64,000 bases of DNA from Utricularia gibba (GCA_002189035.1 CM007990.1:3844001-3908000); one strand, 5' to 3'. Numbered from the stretch's first letter, positions 12,876-25,718 are shown. Notes: generated by a model from the sequence alone, not told the origin. Numbers and translations are program-made.

Positions 12876-13377
12876 ACCTACAATTTGTAGTGGAGGAAAG
12901 AAAACAGCAAGAACAAAGGAACCCTAACCCGAGGATTTACAACAAGTAAACCGTAAAATTGACTCGAAATTTAACGAATTTCAACTGATAAACTCTACAC
13001 AACGAACGGAGTATGCAATCTGGAGTTAACCCATGGCTCTTTACCGTCAATTACTGGTGAAGTCAATGGAGATCTCGTCGCGGCAGCACCGCAATGTACC
13101 GAGCGTGAAATTCAATGGAGGAAGGGGAAACAAATTGTAATAAAAAAGAGTAATTATTGTTGGGGAAGGCTATATTAGTAATTTCATATAAAAATTCATC
13201 ACAAATCCAATTTTATACCCACATTCCAAATGTGGGTTAGTCTAAAACTCAAATAACTTAAACCCATCAACCAAACATGAATTACACCCTTTAAACCCAT
13301 AAAATTGGGTTATCTAAACCCAAATAAACTAAACTTGGGTTTAGGCCAAACCCAACAACCAAATGCGCCCATAGTGA

Positions 13378-15193
13378 ATTGTTTCTCTTGAGTAGATGAT
13401 TCCTACATCCAAGAGGTTTTCCAGCTCTACAAGGTTTTACCTGGTAAATCAAGTTGCAGCACATACATACAACAAACATTGTTGTCTAAAGCTACGCAAC
13501 GCCATTGTGCATCTACATCAGATTCTTCCCTAAATCTTCTCGAGTGACATCAAACAACGTTATTCCATTTTTTTTTTTTTTTTGAATTGCAGGGTATTGT
13601 TTCGATAATGTTTAGTTAAATACAATATGCTGACTTCAATAAGGATTTAATTTATGAAGTGTTATTTGTACTAAACAACACACTCTAGGACTATATAATA
13701 AAAGATAGAAGTAACCAACTACATTGAGAAACATCATGCTTTTGATGAGCAATATTGACACACATAGACAAATGTGAGACGCAGATCCAGAAATACCATG
13801 CAAATACACAAATATCACAAGGGGCTGTGCGAAATCCATCTCGTGAACATGGCGAAGCATTCCTTGGGCTTGTACCTCGGAGCTACGTGCCCCGCCGCCT
13901 ACAACATGTCAATGCGGAATGATGTTACTACTGCAAGACTGCTACAACACATATGAGAGACAGGTTAGGAGAACTTGCCAAAACGGTGGCGTAAGTCATC
14001 TTGTTCTCGAAACTTCTCATGTATCTGCATCATGTATTTTAATAAAACAACCAAACACTTGTCTCCATAAAACATCTGAAAGATTTACTCGCTGACATGT
14101 TCATCCACGAACCATGGCCTCCATTAGTCTACCACGGTAGATTTGAGGGACCTTATCCATGCCAGGGTCGACAATGTGGGCACATCAAGGTCAAAACTAC
14201 TACTGAAAGCACAAGCAATACAACAAAAGAGTTGATGGAGGCTGATTACTGGCTTCTTGTCAATAAAGTAAACCGCAAAACTTTGATTGTTGCCTGTAAA
14301 TGAGAGCGGTAGCCTCTGGAAGTCAGATTCTTGTGAAAGGGGATTATGCTCAGATATTCGGAAGTGCGGTTGCTACGATTGCATAGATACCATTTTTCTG
14401 TAGTTCCCTGCATCATCAACACACAATATTTTTTTCTGTTGTCGCTTTGCATCTGAACTAGAGCAAAAGGTGTTGTATTGTTTTACCTTAGTGACGTGAA
14501 GGGATTCTAGGGCACTGGGATCATTAGCCCATGGAATGCAAAATATGCAACTGTTAGGCTGAGAAATCAACACAGATTAATAAACACTAAGCAATGGAAA
14601 CACTAGACAGGTTGCAGATGTTACATGGTAATGAATCTCTGAGTGCTTTTCATTTCCGTACACCTGAATCATATCCCGCCTTCTCCCAGAAACCGACGGA
14701 CATGCTGGCTCGAAGGCATTGTATTTATTCAAGAGATCCACCAGCTGCTCTTCACAAGCAAAATTTGCATCAAACTCACAGAGGGAAAGGAGGAAATGGG
14801 CCTTTGATATCTTGCCTTGTGGAAAGTATCAACATCTTTAGAACACGGCTTGTTGCTCGCATGTGTCGAGTAATTCCCGTTGCAGTTTCGTTCCAAGGAC
14901 TGTAGCCAAAGGATAATTGACGTTGCCATTACATTTTAAATGAAGCAAAATTTCACTTTAACCTCGTAGAGATCAGGAGGAATGAGTCCCATTCCGTAAG
15001 CAGCCGGAACCCTGTAGTTTTCATGATCATGAGATGTGACTGGATTTCCCAAGATGTACCCCTGGTTCCAAAACGATGGATTCTTGAAAATATTTGAAGG
15101 TAACTAGAGATAAAAATCAGAGTGACAGACTTTAAGGTTAATCTAGGGCCTAATTCCGAGTTCATTCTCTGTGTCACAAGATCAAGGCAAGAG
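13378..15193. repeat. Segmental duplication, copy B
   Basis: Direct-orientation partner of 1671-3520, with numerous substitutions and small indels. It carries the 3' flank and the 3' two-thirds of the SCPL gene. Its left edge abuts an AT-rich repeat ending at about 13372 in CAACAACCAAATGCGCCC. Its right edge, at 15193, precedes the retrotransposon fragment at 15446-16680. Confidence 0.8.
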
Positions 15194-15195
15194 TC
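13815..15195 (-). pseudogene. Truncated SCPL pseudogene
   Basis: Matches SCPL exons from part of exon 6 to exon 14 of the gene at 2112-4501. Exons 1-5, which hold the signal peptide, GGPGCS and the nucleophile motif, are missing. The exon 12 equivalent has an in-frame TAA just before WRPWFVDE (about 14120), so the copy is dead. The C-terminal motif [11 protein letters not shown] and the stop are kept. The GC-type splice donors of the parental copy are conserved here (CACAAG|gcaaga and ACAG|gcaaca), which supports them as real splice sites in the ancestor. Confidence 0.8.
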
Positions 15196-15445
15196 TGATG
15201 TGGATCTCACACCATGGACCGAGCCCACCACTTACAAGAAGAAGAACAAGCCCAAGCCCAAATGCAAAATCTTAAATCGCATACCCTATTGCTGGGGAGA
15301 GGCTGGAATTGAACGAGTACTCAAAGCCTGGAGACTACCGGAGTGCCGCTTAGAGGCTGCTCTCTTCCCCATTTTCTCTCTTTTATTGCTACTCTTTTGA
15401 TGAGCACCTTGTGCTGAACTTTATTCTACTGCTACGTTCTTCATT

Positions 15446-16680
15446 TTGTGCAAACTGGGTCCTTTAACCTGTTCTCGATTTAAAGCCTTATCATCTTTGG
15501 CACTAGAGGAAGGGCCCTCATTTGGAAATCACACCATGCCCAATGTTTTTGAGGGTGATGACATTCCCGACAAGGAGACAGCCATTCGACTGGACAACCT
15601 GGAAGCAAGCTCCTCTGCTATGCGTGCTATGATGGCTGATGTATCTGCAAAGATTGAGATTCCTTTGGTGCAGCAATCGCAACAACCGTCGCGTGAACCT
15701 CCCTCTTTCGCTCATGCCCCTGCTGGAAGCACCATTCCCCCCTGGGCGAGTGTTTCCCCCAGCCAATTCCGTCATCCCAGACAAGATGGAACTCCCTAAT
15801 TTCGATGGAACATCTGACCCGATATCTTGGCTTAGCCGTTGTGAATTTGTTTTCCAGCTCCATGGGATTCCAGAGCACCGCAAAATGGCCTACATTCCTT
15901 GTCACCTGTCAGGAAAGACACAAGCCTGGTTTTTAATGCTTCTATGCCATAGTCCAGCCATCACTTGGACAGATTTTCGAAATGCCTGTGTGCAGCGTTA
16001 TTCAGACATGACGACTTCACCCGAGTTGAGGGACTTGTTACAAATTCAGAACTCATCTGGCGACTTGAACACATATAATCAATCCTTCGAGAAAATCGCG
16101 TCCATGATGAATTCTGTGAATGAACCTGATCTTGTGCAGATTTATATACATGGTCTATTAGAACCCTTGTGTCGAGAAGTGGGTCGCCTCAAACCCACCT
16201 CTCTCAATGAGGCAATGGCGATAGCTCGAAGGATCCGGCTCCAAACAAGGCCTGCTGAGAAGTTCAGTGAGAAATTGACAATAACAACGGGACGACCAGC
16301 TCCCATACCTGAACTACTTGCTAAGAGGAAAATGACTAGCAAGGAGGTCGCCGAGCGTCGCAGGCTCAACTTATGTTTCCATTGTGACGAATAGTACCGG
16401 TCAGGTCACCAATGTAAGCAGCTCTTTTATGTGGTTGTTTATGATGATGCACCTGAGAATCCCACTGTCAAAAATGAGGAGGTAGAGGGAGAGCATCTCC
16501 TATCTATGAATGCAGTGATTGGCCCCCAGAAAGGACCCGAGGAACCTGAGCAATTAGTCTTCGAAGGGAAAATTTCTGATCAACTAGTATATGTTCTGGT
16601 GGACACGGGCAGCACCAACAACTTTATTAAACGAGAGACCGCCATGGCTCTCGTGATTCCACGCTCATAACAACATATAC
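15446..16680 (+). mobile_element. Ty3/gypsy gag-protease fragment
   Basis: Two overlapping frames (15446-15799, then 15639-16394) and a third (16431-16670) together give retrotransposon gag followed by a zinc knuckle and an aspartic protease. MELPNFDGTSDPISWLSRCE, the tryptophan-rich gag core and CFHCDE..YRSGHQCK (CCHC knuckle split by a TAG at 16392) are visible. The protease motif VLVDTGSTNNFI follows at about 16593. The domain order fits Ty3/gypsy, probably a chromovirus-type lineage. Reverse transcriptase, RNase H and integrase are absent and I see no LTRs, so this is a dead 5'-internal fragment. Confidence 0.8.
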
Positions 16681-16689
16681 ATAGGAGTG

Positions 16690-18940
16690 AAGCAATTTTA
16701 GATGAGTTTCTCCCTGCTTAGTGAGGATAGAGGGATTCTTTCATCTTGTATTGCAAATAGATAGAGCACTTTTGCATATGATTAAAATGCAAATTAGGAA
16801 AACGTCTGCCACTATCTTCCTTTGAGATGTATGCAAGTGTATAAAAATTAACATGACCATATGTTTTATGCCATCTGATAGCATCTACTAATGGCCATGG
16901 CAAGGAATTAATTGCCCCTAGTTGATAGAATTTTCATGATCTCTACTCCCAACAAGTCAGATCTTGCAAGTTCCACCACCAAAGATTACAAAAAGTGTTT
17001 TTCATTTATTTTTTTCTTACAATGAGGGGGTTTACTTTGAGACCTAGAACTAAATAAACAATGTCAAAGACCTTTACAACTTATGGAGATTGGACCAAGA
17101 CTGACCCTTTGGCAATAGCTTCGAATAATTGTTATGACCCTTTAAATCACTCTTCAAAATGGGTGGAGATAATAAAAAAAAAAAAAAAAGGTGCCGCGGA
17201 CCGACTTTTTCTGATGAATTAGGTAAAATGGAGTAAACCTTAATGGGCCGGGCCTTCCATTTTAAAGTCTAGCCCGTTCCCTCATAATTTGTTAACTTCT
17301 CCCTCAGGCCTTCCAAGCTTGTGGACATATCCCCAGGGAGGGTTGTCGCACACACAAGCAATCAACAAACAACATCGGATGATTAACCACTAACCACGTC
17401 TCTTGTATCAGATGCGTCAAGCGGATCAATGGCGCAAATCTACTTGTTTCGCGCTGAGGATGCAGTGAACTCAGCTATGAGATTCAGTGAAGGAGATTGA
17501 GTTCAGTAGCAGAGACACCCATTCTCAATCACCTCTAAAACTTAATTCATTTTTAGTTCAGCTCAACATTTTGTCATGCATTACTGTGTTTGCGCTTTTG
17601 TAGATGAACAGGATGTGATGGGCACCGAAGAAGTAGGAGAAGGTGGTTTTCGGGCACCAAAGTCGTGTCCGGGTGGCGGTACAACGGAGTTGATGGGCTC
17701 TAGTTCTACGGCCGGAGAATGAATGCTTGCATGGAAAGGATAGCAGTACAAGTAGTAGACTGCCGGGATATATCGAAGCTCACAAACCCTAATTTTAGAC
17801 TTATCATCTTGATTCTACTCATAAAAAAGGTCCTCCACTCAGTCTGGTTCCTGTGCAGGTCGACAAAACCACCCATTGCGAGTGCACATACTTGTGGTGA
17901 GGCCCCATCCACCACAGCCCTCGGGCCCAAGTCTAAGGCTGGCCTAATCTGTGCCACGTGTATGGATGGCTGACATGGTATGAATGACATCAGCATGACG
18001 CATGAAAAAATATATTTATGTTTCATAAAACTAAAGAAAATAAACTAAGTACGCGTTTGGTTGGATCGTTTACACTGGTTTTCATATGGGTTTAGCAATA
18101 AATCCACGTTAGTATGTGGGTTGCAAGTAGATAAACATAAATGCATCTACTGCTTATACATCCCGTTTGAAATTTATATTGATTAGTTTACATATACCAA
18201 AGGGTGCGGCGATCGATTTATGTAAATACATCTCACGTATTTCCATTTTTCCTCTTAACCCCAAAACAAATCTATAGCATATCTGCAAAACACAAGCATC
18301 ACGAAACGAAAATCGTGTCTTTTGATTGGGAGCTGGCGTCTGGGTTCTTGGTATGTTTTTTATTGATGTAGTTCGTGAGTTTTCTCTACCAGCATTATTG
18401 TGACATGAATTTTTTTTAAAGGTAAAGGGGCTTTTGTTTTAATATATTTTGAATTATTTATATTTAAATTAGTTGCATGATTCAATTAGTAAAATTTTGA
18501 ATCATTTACAATTAAATTAAGACGTGTTATATAGTTAAAGTCGAAAGTATTTGATATATAAAATTTATAAATATATATTTAATAAATATATTTAAAGTAA
18601 ATAAAAAATAAACTAAATCTCACTTAATTAAAAACAGCTCATTTAAAAGAATAGACTTCAAAATATGATCAATAAATGTTTACCAAAAACAATCTAATTT
18701 TTAATACATAAATGTTTGGAGAGATAAATAAGCATGTGCCTCCATAACATTAAATTAAGTGGGTAATGAATGATTGAGGCGGGTCTTAAATTAGGGATTT
18801 GACGTACAATTTAGGCGAGCATCCTTTTTCAAACTTGAATCATGATGTCCTCATACGCCGTCGTTTGACGTGCGACTGGAGTCGTCTTGATGAAAGCATC
18901 TACATGTCCAGGGGAATCCATGATTCTGTAAATAGTAATT
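16690..18940. other. Intergenic; nothing supported
   Basis: Mixed-composition sequence between the retroelement fragment and the NAC gene. Open frames at 17706-18026 (minus) and 17719-17973 (plus) overlap each other and show no known domain. From about 18045 there is a gcgtttggttggat motif common at the ends of small plant transposons, but I could not find its partner end. 18400-18730 is strongly AT-rich. Confidence 0.4.
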
Positions 18941-18957
18941 TAATTGATGGAGGTTTT

Positions 18958-18963
18958 TATATA
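18958..18963 (+). promoter_or_regulatory. Putative TATA box of the NAC gene
   Basis: TATATA within tttttatatatgag lies 77 bases upstream of the ATG at 19040, a reasonable distance for a short leader. This is the only TATA-like word near the gene start. Support is positional only. Confidence 0.4.
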
Positions 18964-19039
18964 TGAGGGATTCAGCAGCAGCCCTATTTTCAGTTCCTTT
19001 CCTGCATTTGCCGATCACCCATTCTCTTCTCTTTCTTCT

Positions 19040-19740
19040 ATGGGTGGCCACTTCAATCTGCCCCTGGATTCCGTTTCTACCCCACCGACGAGGAGCTCGT
19101 CGTCCACTTCCTCTACCGCAGAGCCGCCCTCCTCCCCTGCCACCCGGACCTCATCCCCGACCTCGCCCTCCGTCCCTGCGACCCCTGGGACCTCCACGGT
19201 ATCCGCCTCTGCTTCTATGTAAGAACTGACAGAGGTATTCTCTTCCTAAATGTTGTTATTATGGTGCAGGGAAGGCAATGCGCGAAGGGGACAAGTGGTA
19301 CTTCTACAGCCGGAGGACTCAGAGAAGGGTGACCGCCAGTGGGCAGTGGCTGGCCGATGGAGCGGACGAGGCCATTCATTCCAACGGCCAAAAGATCGGC
19401 CTGAAAAAGTTCCTGGCCTTCTACGTGGGAGGCGTGAAGACCAATTGGATAATGCACGAATTCGCACTCCTCCAGCCCGGTTCCCGGAACGCCAAACCGG
19501 TGAGTCTCTTGCATATCTTTGTCGAATGGCGAAATATTTATTACATTTGACTTTCTTTTTTTCATTTCGTTGTAGGATTGTAGCAAGTGGGTGATATGTA
19601 GAGTGTACGAGGACGGCGGCGGTTCGGACCGCGACGGGGGGCCGGAACTATCATGCCTGGATGAAGTTTTCTTGTCAATCGACGACGACGACGATCTCGG
19701 TGAGATCAGCTCCCAGGCATACAAGAGGAGGACTAAGTAG
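19040..19740 (+). CDS. XND1: XND1/NAC104-type NAC protein, one-base frameshift
   Basis: A short NAC-domain transcription factor of the XND1 type, which in Arabidopsis limits xylem vessel differentiation. Exons: 19040-19198, 19270-19499, 19576-19740. NAC signatures: [16 protein letters not shown], then [39 protein letters not shown] and [11 protein letters not shown]. The short C-terminus with [14 protein letters not shown] is diagnostic of XND1. The ATG frame reads MGGHFNLP but is one base short of the NAC frame: the run at 19059-19062 has four C where five are needed for LPPGFRF. With one base restored the product would be about 184 residues, the family's normal length, and all later junctions are in phase. 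As written it is broken; assembly error is as likely as a real loss. Confidence 0.88.
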
Positions 19741-19759
19741 GACGAGTACCCACCTCCTT

Positions 19760-22700
19760 GTTTGCAAAAGATCCCGTGTTTGTATTTATGTTTTTTTTAA
19801 AAAAATAATGTGACGTAAATTTGGAAGGATTTAGAAGAAGATGGGTTGGGATCTTGTCACGATACCATATCCAATTTTTCGAGTCATTTATAAAAGTGAT
19901 CATCTACACACTAAATCAACAAATTTTAACTAGAGAATGATCAATTATTTCATACACATTATAAAAGATGCCTAGATTTCTAAAACCCCTAATTTCTCTT
20001 CGTTTCTAAAGTAGCTACAGTGATGTATTGAATCAATGAACAGAGCCTGCCACGTGCGAGTAAAGAGCAACTTAATTGTGGGGCTGTGTAGGGATGTGAT
20101 GTTTGCAATTTTTTCTGTGATGTTTAGTTCCTTGAACCGATCCTTCATTTATATAAAGTGATCGTTTATGGTTAAAAATTAGAACAAACAATATGGTATT
20201 GAAAAATTAAAGTAAAATGATAAAGTATATAAAAAATTACAAATCAATAGTAATCAATTAAATTTAATCTTTTCTAATGTAGCATATCTTTTTTATGTAC
20301 TTGTATTTTTGTAATCCATCACATTTGTAATTTCAACATTAGAAAATCAGTTTTGAATGCTTCATTCTAATGTACAAACTGTGTGTAACTAAAGCCTAGA
20401 AACGTGTGCTTGTGACTCTAAAACCATTTATTTTTCGTGAAGCTCATCATTTCAAGATGGTGATTATCATCAAATACTATCATACGCTATCTCCAACTTT
20501 TCATCAATGTTTTGGCCGCGGGGGCGATGCTGATCCGATGGGTCATAGCAATGGTGCCACAGGTTACGACAGTAGTTTGGTGGATCATGGGCATGGTTCG
20601 ATGATTTCTATTCCGGCAATGGTGTCCCAGGGGGTTCAGAGGTGGTTTTGATGGATTTTGACAATAGTTTGAATGAGTTCAAATGACTTGTAATGGTGGT
20701 CCCATGGGTTTCATAGGTGTTAAGAATCCGGATAGCGGTGGTGCATGTTACAGGGGGATGATGCTTGCTCTGTTTACGCAGTAAGATCGTTACAAAGATT
20801 TAGACCTACACTCTGTATATCGGTCCAGTGTATGTTCAATTGCCAAACGTAATTAATCTGGTTCATCTTAAACCATTTTATTTTTAATCAAATCCCATTG
20901 ATCAATAACTGATTCAGAATATTTCATTTTGACCAAAATAACATTGCAAATGAGATTGTTTTTAACCTTCGGATAATTTTGTAATGGTAAGGTTAACCAT
21001 ACAGGGAAAAGCCCGAGTACAATAGAACATTAGGTATCTAATAAGATAGTACTAATGTAGAAAAATACTAACGAGAAGTGTTCGAATAGTCATTCATAAT
21101 ATTCATTTTGAGTATGTAAAATTAATGACATGTATTGTTTGCAACTTTTTTTGTTTTTTTGTAAATGTATTGTGTGAAACAATATTTGTAAGTAAGTTTT
21201 TCTGAATTTACAATAAAATGATCTTTGATATCAAAAAATCATCATTATTATTTTTATCATCGTTTATGAGTAATAAAATAGATCTAAGACCTTGAAGAAG
21301 TTGAAGTAATTCCATGAAAGTTAAATCTTGTCTATTTTCAAAAAAAAAAAGAAGTAATTCATGAAAGTTAAATCTTAGAATTTCTCTTATAAGAGAATGA
21401 GATGTAGCTGTTGCCAATGGCCCATGGATTGTTTTTTAATTTTTTTTATTTTTTAAATATTATCTAATTATTACTTTTTAAATATATTTTTAATTTTTTT
21501 AAATTGATTTTGAAATGGTGTTTTTGAACTCATGGTTTGGTGGGTTAAAATTGGATGGGCCAGAACTATAGTTTCACATTATGTAAAATAATGAATCATT
21601 CCGAAATTGGATAAAAAATTATAATTTTGAACTGAAATTAAAACCGATATGTAGTTTGTTTCAAACCAATTGCAACTTTAGTTGAGTGTGCCCTCTGTCG
21701 TTTATGACTTTTATCGAGCACCTCCCGATATTTAGGTAAGCTCTAAGATACTTCCTTTTCGAACATTTGTGTTCTATGCCTTATCTTTGATTTCGTTATA
21801 ACTGCAACAAATGCAATAGCAAAGATATGAAATCCCAAGTAACAATAGAACATGGTTTTGTCTTAAAACTCTAATGTGTTTTCTTATCTAATATAGTCTA
21901 TGTTTATCCAAAGCTTTTCTATATTTTTTATTTTTAATTTTTTAATTATTTTAGATCATATTATACTTACGTCTATTATTTCATAAGGTAAATAAAATTA
22001 AGTCTATTTGATCTTACCTATTTTTATCCAAGAAAATTTATATATTAATCTACATTCTGATTTTTAGATGTACACCTAAGTCGAATATCCTAAATTAGGT
22101 GTATTTCCCTTTTACCTCTTGGATTTATCTTAGTTTTGTTGAGAATAAGGCAGACAAGTATCCATAGTTTCTAAACCTAAACAAAGCTAAAAAAAAAAAA
22201 AAAAACTCTTTTCTTATAAGAGGCACCACACTAAATTTAGCCACTCATAAGGAAAACAAATATTATAACTTCATAATTGAAAACATAAACAATTGCATAG
22301 ATATTGCCAAAAAAATAAGAATTCAGAAACAGTTAGTTTAAATTCAGAAAGTGCAATTAAAAGTTAATTCTATGCCAATGGATATTGTACCTAATTAGGA
22401 ACAATATTTGCATGAAGTCAAAGTGATGGTTCTTTGTCTACAAAATTGGCTTTTTTTAGTCATCTTCTTTGTTCTTCTCTCTCTAAAATTGCCCTTGATG
22501 GTTTGGTTCATGGGTTTTAGCATGTAGAATTGGGTTTGATTGATCCCAAGTGATTGTTGTTAATGCTTAAGACTAAACATTAAAAATATAAGATAGATCA
22601 CATTTTTTTGGTTCCTCAAATCTTGTCTACTTGCTTTTTACATATTTAAATATATAGATGTTAATTCTCACATTTATTTAAAAAAAAAACACTTTTTCAC

Positions 22701-25270
22701 ATTTTACAACTTCAGCACTTGAATCAGAACTCAGTGATAAAACTATGTAATATTGATCAAGGAAATAATTAAAACTTCATTTATGTTCTAACAAGAGGAG
22801 CATAACTCTCTGAAACTACTTTGACGACAAAAATAATGCGACGATGATGATGAGTTTTGTCGTGTACCTGTCGTGTGAGTGGCGCTTGGGAAAGCCTTGT
22901 GTCATTCGTGACGCAATAATATATTATTTATGTAAACATATTTTATTTTTCGTTCTTATTTATTTGCATTTAAAATATGAAAGAATATTGTAAACTAGTA
23001 CCTCATTCACTGCATTGTGACTGGGTTCTTAGGGTATGTTGCACACATTCTTCATTTTACAATCTGATTTTATTAAGAATGAGAATAAGAAAATTTATTA
23101 AGAGATTGTTTCCACATTATGTAAAATAGTATATTTTTTAAGAATAAAAATTTAAATTGTATGAATGAAAAATTAAAAATTATTTTTGTTCTATTTGCTT
23201 TTACATTCTCATTGTGTAAAATGAGAATGCAATAGAAAAGTTTATACAGAACAAGGCCTTCATATTTGAGTTTTTTTTTTGGTGAAACTAAAAAAAGACC
23301 CTCCTTGCACGAATCAAACAAGGCCATCCTTGGTAAAATGTTTGTTGGTCGAGCTCCTCCCGTTCTTTCCGTCTAATTACCTTCACATTGTGTCTACGGG
23401 CGATGTCTGAGGGTGGAGATCCATGGACAGAACAAAATGGAGCTTGTTTCTTTAGTGGTGTATCATCCCATCCATGGCATCCACCTTAAAAGGCAAACAA
23501 ACGCCTAGTGTATTTATAATATTATTTTATACTATATGATGGTGTTGGAATGTGTGACCATGTGTTTGATTGTGGAGTAAGGAAAGACCCCATACCCTTG
23601 GACCCTTCCTACCCCCATTCTGTTGTTTAGTTATCATGCACTACTATGTTTTAAGCGTGATATCAATCCTAAAAAATTAGGGAATCGAATTCATGTGCTT
23701 GGTTTTTGGAGCATCGAAGATATGGAAAGAACGCAGTTGATAAAGTAGGTTTGTTTCACGATTATCATCTTGTTTTTTGTCTTCTTTGTTTGATTCCAAA
23801 AGGAGATGCTATCAGTGAGTAATGAAATGTGAAGTACATTTTGGGTGATGAACTGAGGGAGTTGGAGATGCTGCTTTCAAGATCAAGAGAGTCATTAGGG
23901 TAGTATCTACTACTATCTAATGGAATAAACAACCTGGATTTGGCCCAAATATTTCAGTCAGTGGAAGCACACATGCCTGCAACAGGCCACTGAAAAAGCA
24001 GTGCGAATGGCTTCCGAATGTGGTGACAATGGCGGGCTGGAACGCTCTTTTCGTGTGTGCTCCAAGTTGGATCCTCCATTGATGGATGTTTCAGGAGCAG
24101 TTAGTGGGAATTATTTGCTACTTTTTTGCAGTGTGGAAGTTCTCTTGTAAGGAAAACAAGTCCTCCATTCATAAAAGTATGAACATGTCGAGTGGCTGAG
24201 GCGTCGGAAGAGTTGATGTTCGGATCCAGCTCCGGTTTTACTCAAAGGGGAATCTCCAGATGGCCCCATGTGCAGCAGCCCATCATGTCTACATGGAGCA
24301 AAGATGCTGATGTTTCAAGGCACAATGAGCATTTTCAACACTTGACCCCCAAAAAAAAACAAAGAGAATGGCGTTAGAGTTTGTGGGTTCCAAGCTGGCT
24401 CTCCCTTTCGCATAGCACCACTGTGTTCTCGTCTCAAGTTGTAGCTTGAAAGCTGGAGTTGGTAAAATGGCTCCAGAAACCATGATATTCAGCCCCATGT
24501 AAACCCAAAGGGCTAAAGGAAGCGCTCATCGAGGCCCGTCAAACTCGAGTGTTTTAAACGTCCGTGTTTAACTTATTGTTTGGCATTAAATAATCCATTT
24601 AATAGTCATGTTATATCAATAATATCGTTTTCCGAATTCTCCAAGATGTGAAAGTGCGAATTCAGGAAGGAGCCAAAGAATAGGTTCAGGTTTGGTATTG
24701 ACCCTATTGTGCCCAAAACAACAAGGGTGCTGCTACCTACAATCCTCCCTCTTTACTAACCCACTACCTGTTTCTTTGCCTGTGTGCCGAGCTTCACTTA
24801 TGAGTTCTAGTCTATCAATCTCAACCGAGCACAATTTTTCATGATCACATTTCTTGATATATCCTAAATTATACCTTTTGGTGGTCAATAGTTATGTAGA
24901 TGACAAGATCAGATCTATGAACTCCTAAATATGCACAATGTACGTTGGTCTTGATAGTCCCCAAATCGGATGTCTTTGATTTATTATTGATAAATGAAAA
25001 TTTCTATATTATCATAAAAATGAAAATTTCGTATTAAATAGGATTTATAATCTCTAATACACACAAATTATAAATCTAGAGAAAATACTTAGTGGTTTGG
25101 AAGTTGAATTTATAGAATTGGTACTCACATTGTTCTAAGTTCATGTATTTCTGAATTTGAAATTCAATAATAATTCTTAGCTAAAACTAGTGATCACTTA
25201 ATAGCAAACTACCAACTTCAAACATGGACGCTTCAAAGCTTTTAAAGGGTGTACTAGCTCAACTTTTGGT
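19760..25270. other. Intergenic; nothing supported
   Basis: About 5.5 kb of AT-rich sequence. Small open frames (20406-20651 plus, 21208-21417 minus, 23073-23327 minus, 24192-24377 plus) lack recognisable domains or convincing coding character. 23000-23520 contains several gtaaaatgagaat-type words in both orientations and may be a decayed foldback element, but I could not define ends. Confidence 0.45.
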
Positions 25271-25280
25271 ATTAAAACCC

Positions 25281-25718
25281 TAGAGCTGCGCATGGATACG
25301 GGTCGATCTGGATATTTGGTGGGTTGACCTATGATGGGTCTGACCCATTATCCGTAACCATCCAAAATGGGTATAGGATGGGTCAGAGGTGCACGGGTAC
25401 GGGTTGATTCGGTGGGTCAACGAGTTTGAACTGGTGTCCTCTTCCAGAAACCGTAAATGTACAATTGTAGTATCTCAATATTAAAGTGTTTTAATATTTC
25501 TTTTAGATACCTAAAATGTAATATTACAGTGCAAATGTGCAATTATAGTAACTAGACATTAAATAACTTTAATTTACTTTGTTTCGAGTCAACCCATGAC
25601 CCGGGACAGGTCGGTCTTTATGACCCCATTGACCCGTACCCACCAAGTCACAAAATCAACTTCCAACTCAGTTGGGTTCGACTTGTAACCCGCTGGGTCC
25701 GACCGGTGCCCAGCTTGA
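25281..25718. mobile_element. hAT-like MITE candidate (copy 2)
   Basis: A roughly 438-bp non-coding element. The left end is TAGAGCTGCGCATGGATACG; the right end, reverse-complemented, is TCAAGCTGGGCACCGGTC. The flanks ttaaaacc (25272-25279) and tttaaacc (25719-25726) agree at seven of eight bases, as expected for an aged hAT target-site duplication. Like the element at 688-1284 it has subterminal arrays of gggt, gggtcgac and gacccgt motifs around an AT-rich core. Shared end bases TAGA-CTG--CATGG link the two. No coding capacity. Confidence 0.45.

Larger units (their letters stand above)
10601..13095. repeat. Dispersed GCACCGC/GCGGTGC motif cluster
   Basis: The 16-mer CACGGCAGCACCGCAT occurs at 10601-10616 and again at 11441-11456, and a near copy (CGGCAGCACCGCAA) at 13081-13094. 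Between 11500 and 11655 many further GCACCGC, ACACCGC and GCGGTGC words occur in both orientations, with single ones near 12505. The surrounding DNA is much less GC-rich. The repeats lie around the decayed Myb/SANT-like gene and are not explained by any coding frame. They may be part of one transposable element. Confidence 0.6.

Noticed and set aside
17706-18026. Overlapping frames on both strands
   Set aside because: The two strands compete and neither shows a family signature.
18045-18080. gcgtttggttggat as one end of a MITE
   Set aside because: No inverted partner end or target duplication found, so no element could be delimited.
20406-20651. Glycine/histidine-containing open frame
   Set aside because: No recognisable domain, surrounded by AT-rich sequence and without splice or promoter context.
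24192-24377. Short frame with an Arg/Trp mix
   Set aside because: 61 codons, no conserved motif, overlapped by an antisense frame of equal quality.
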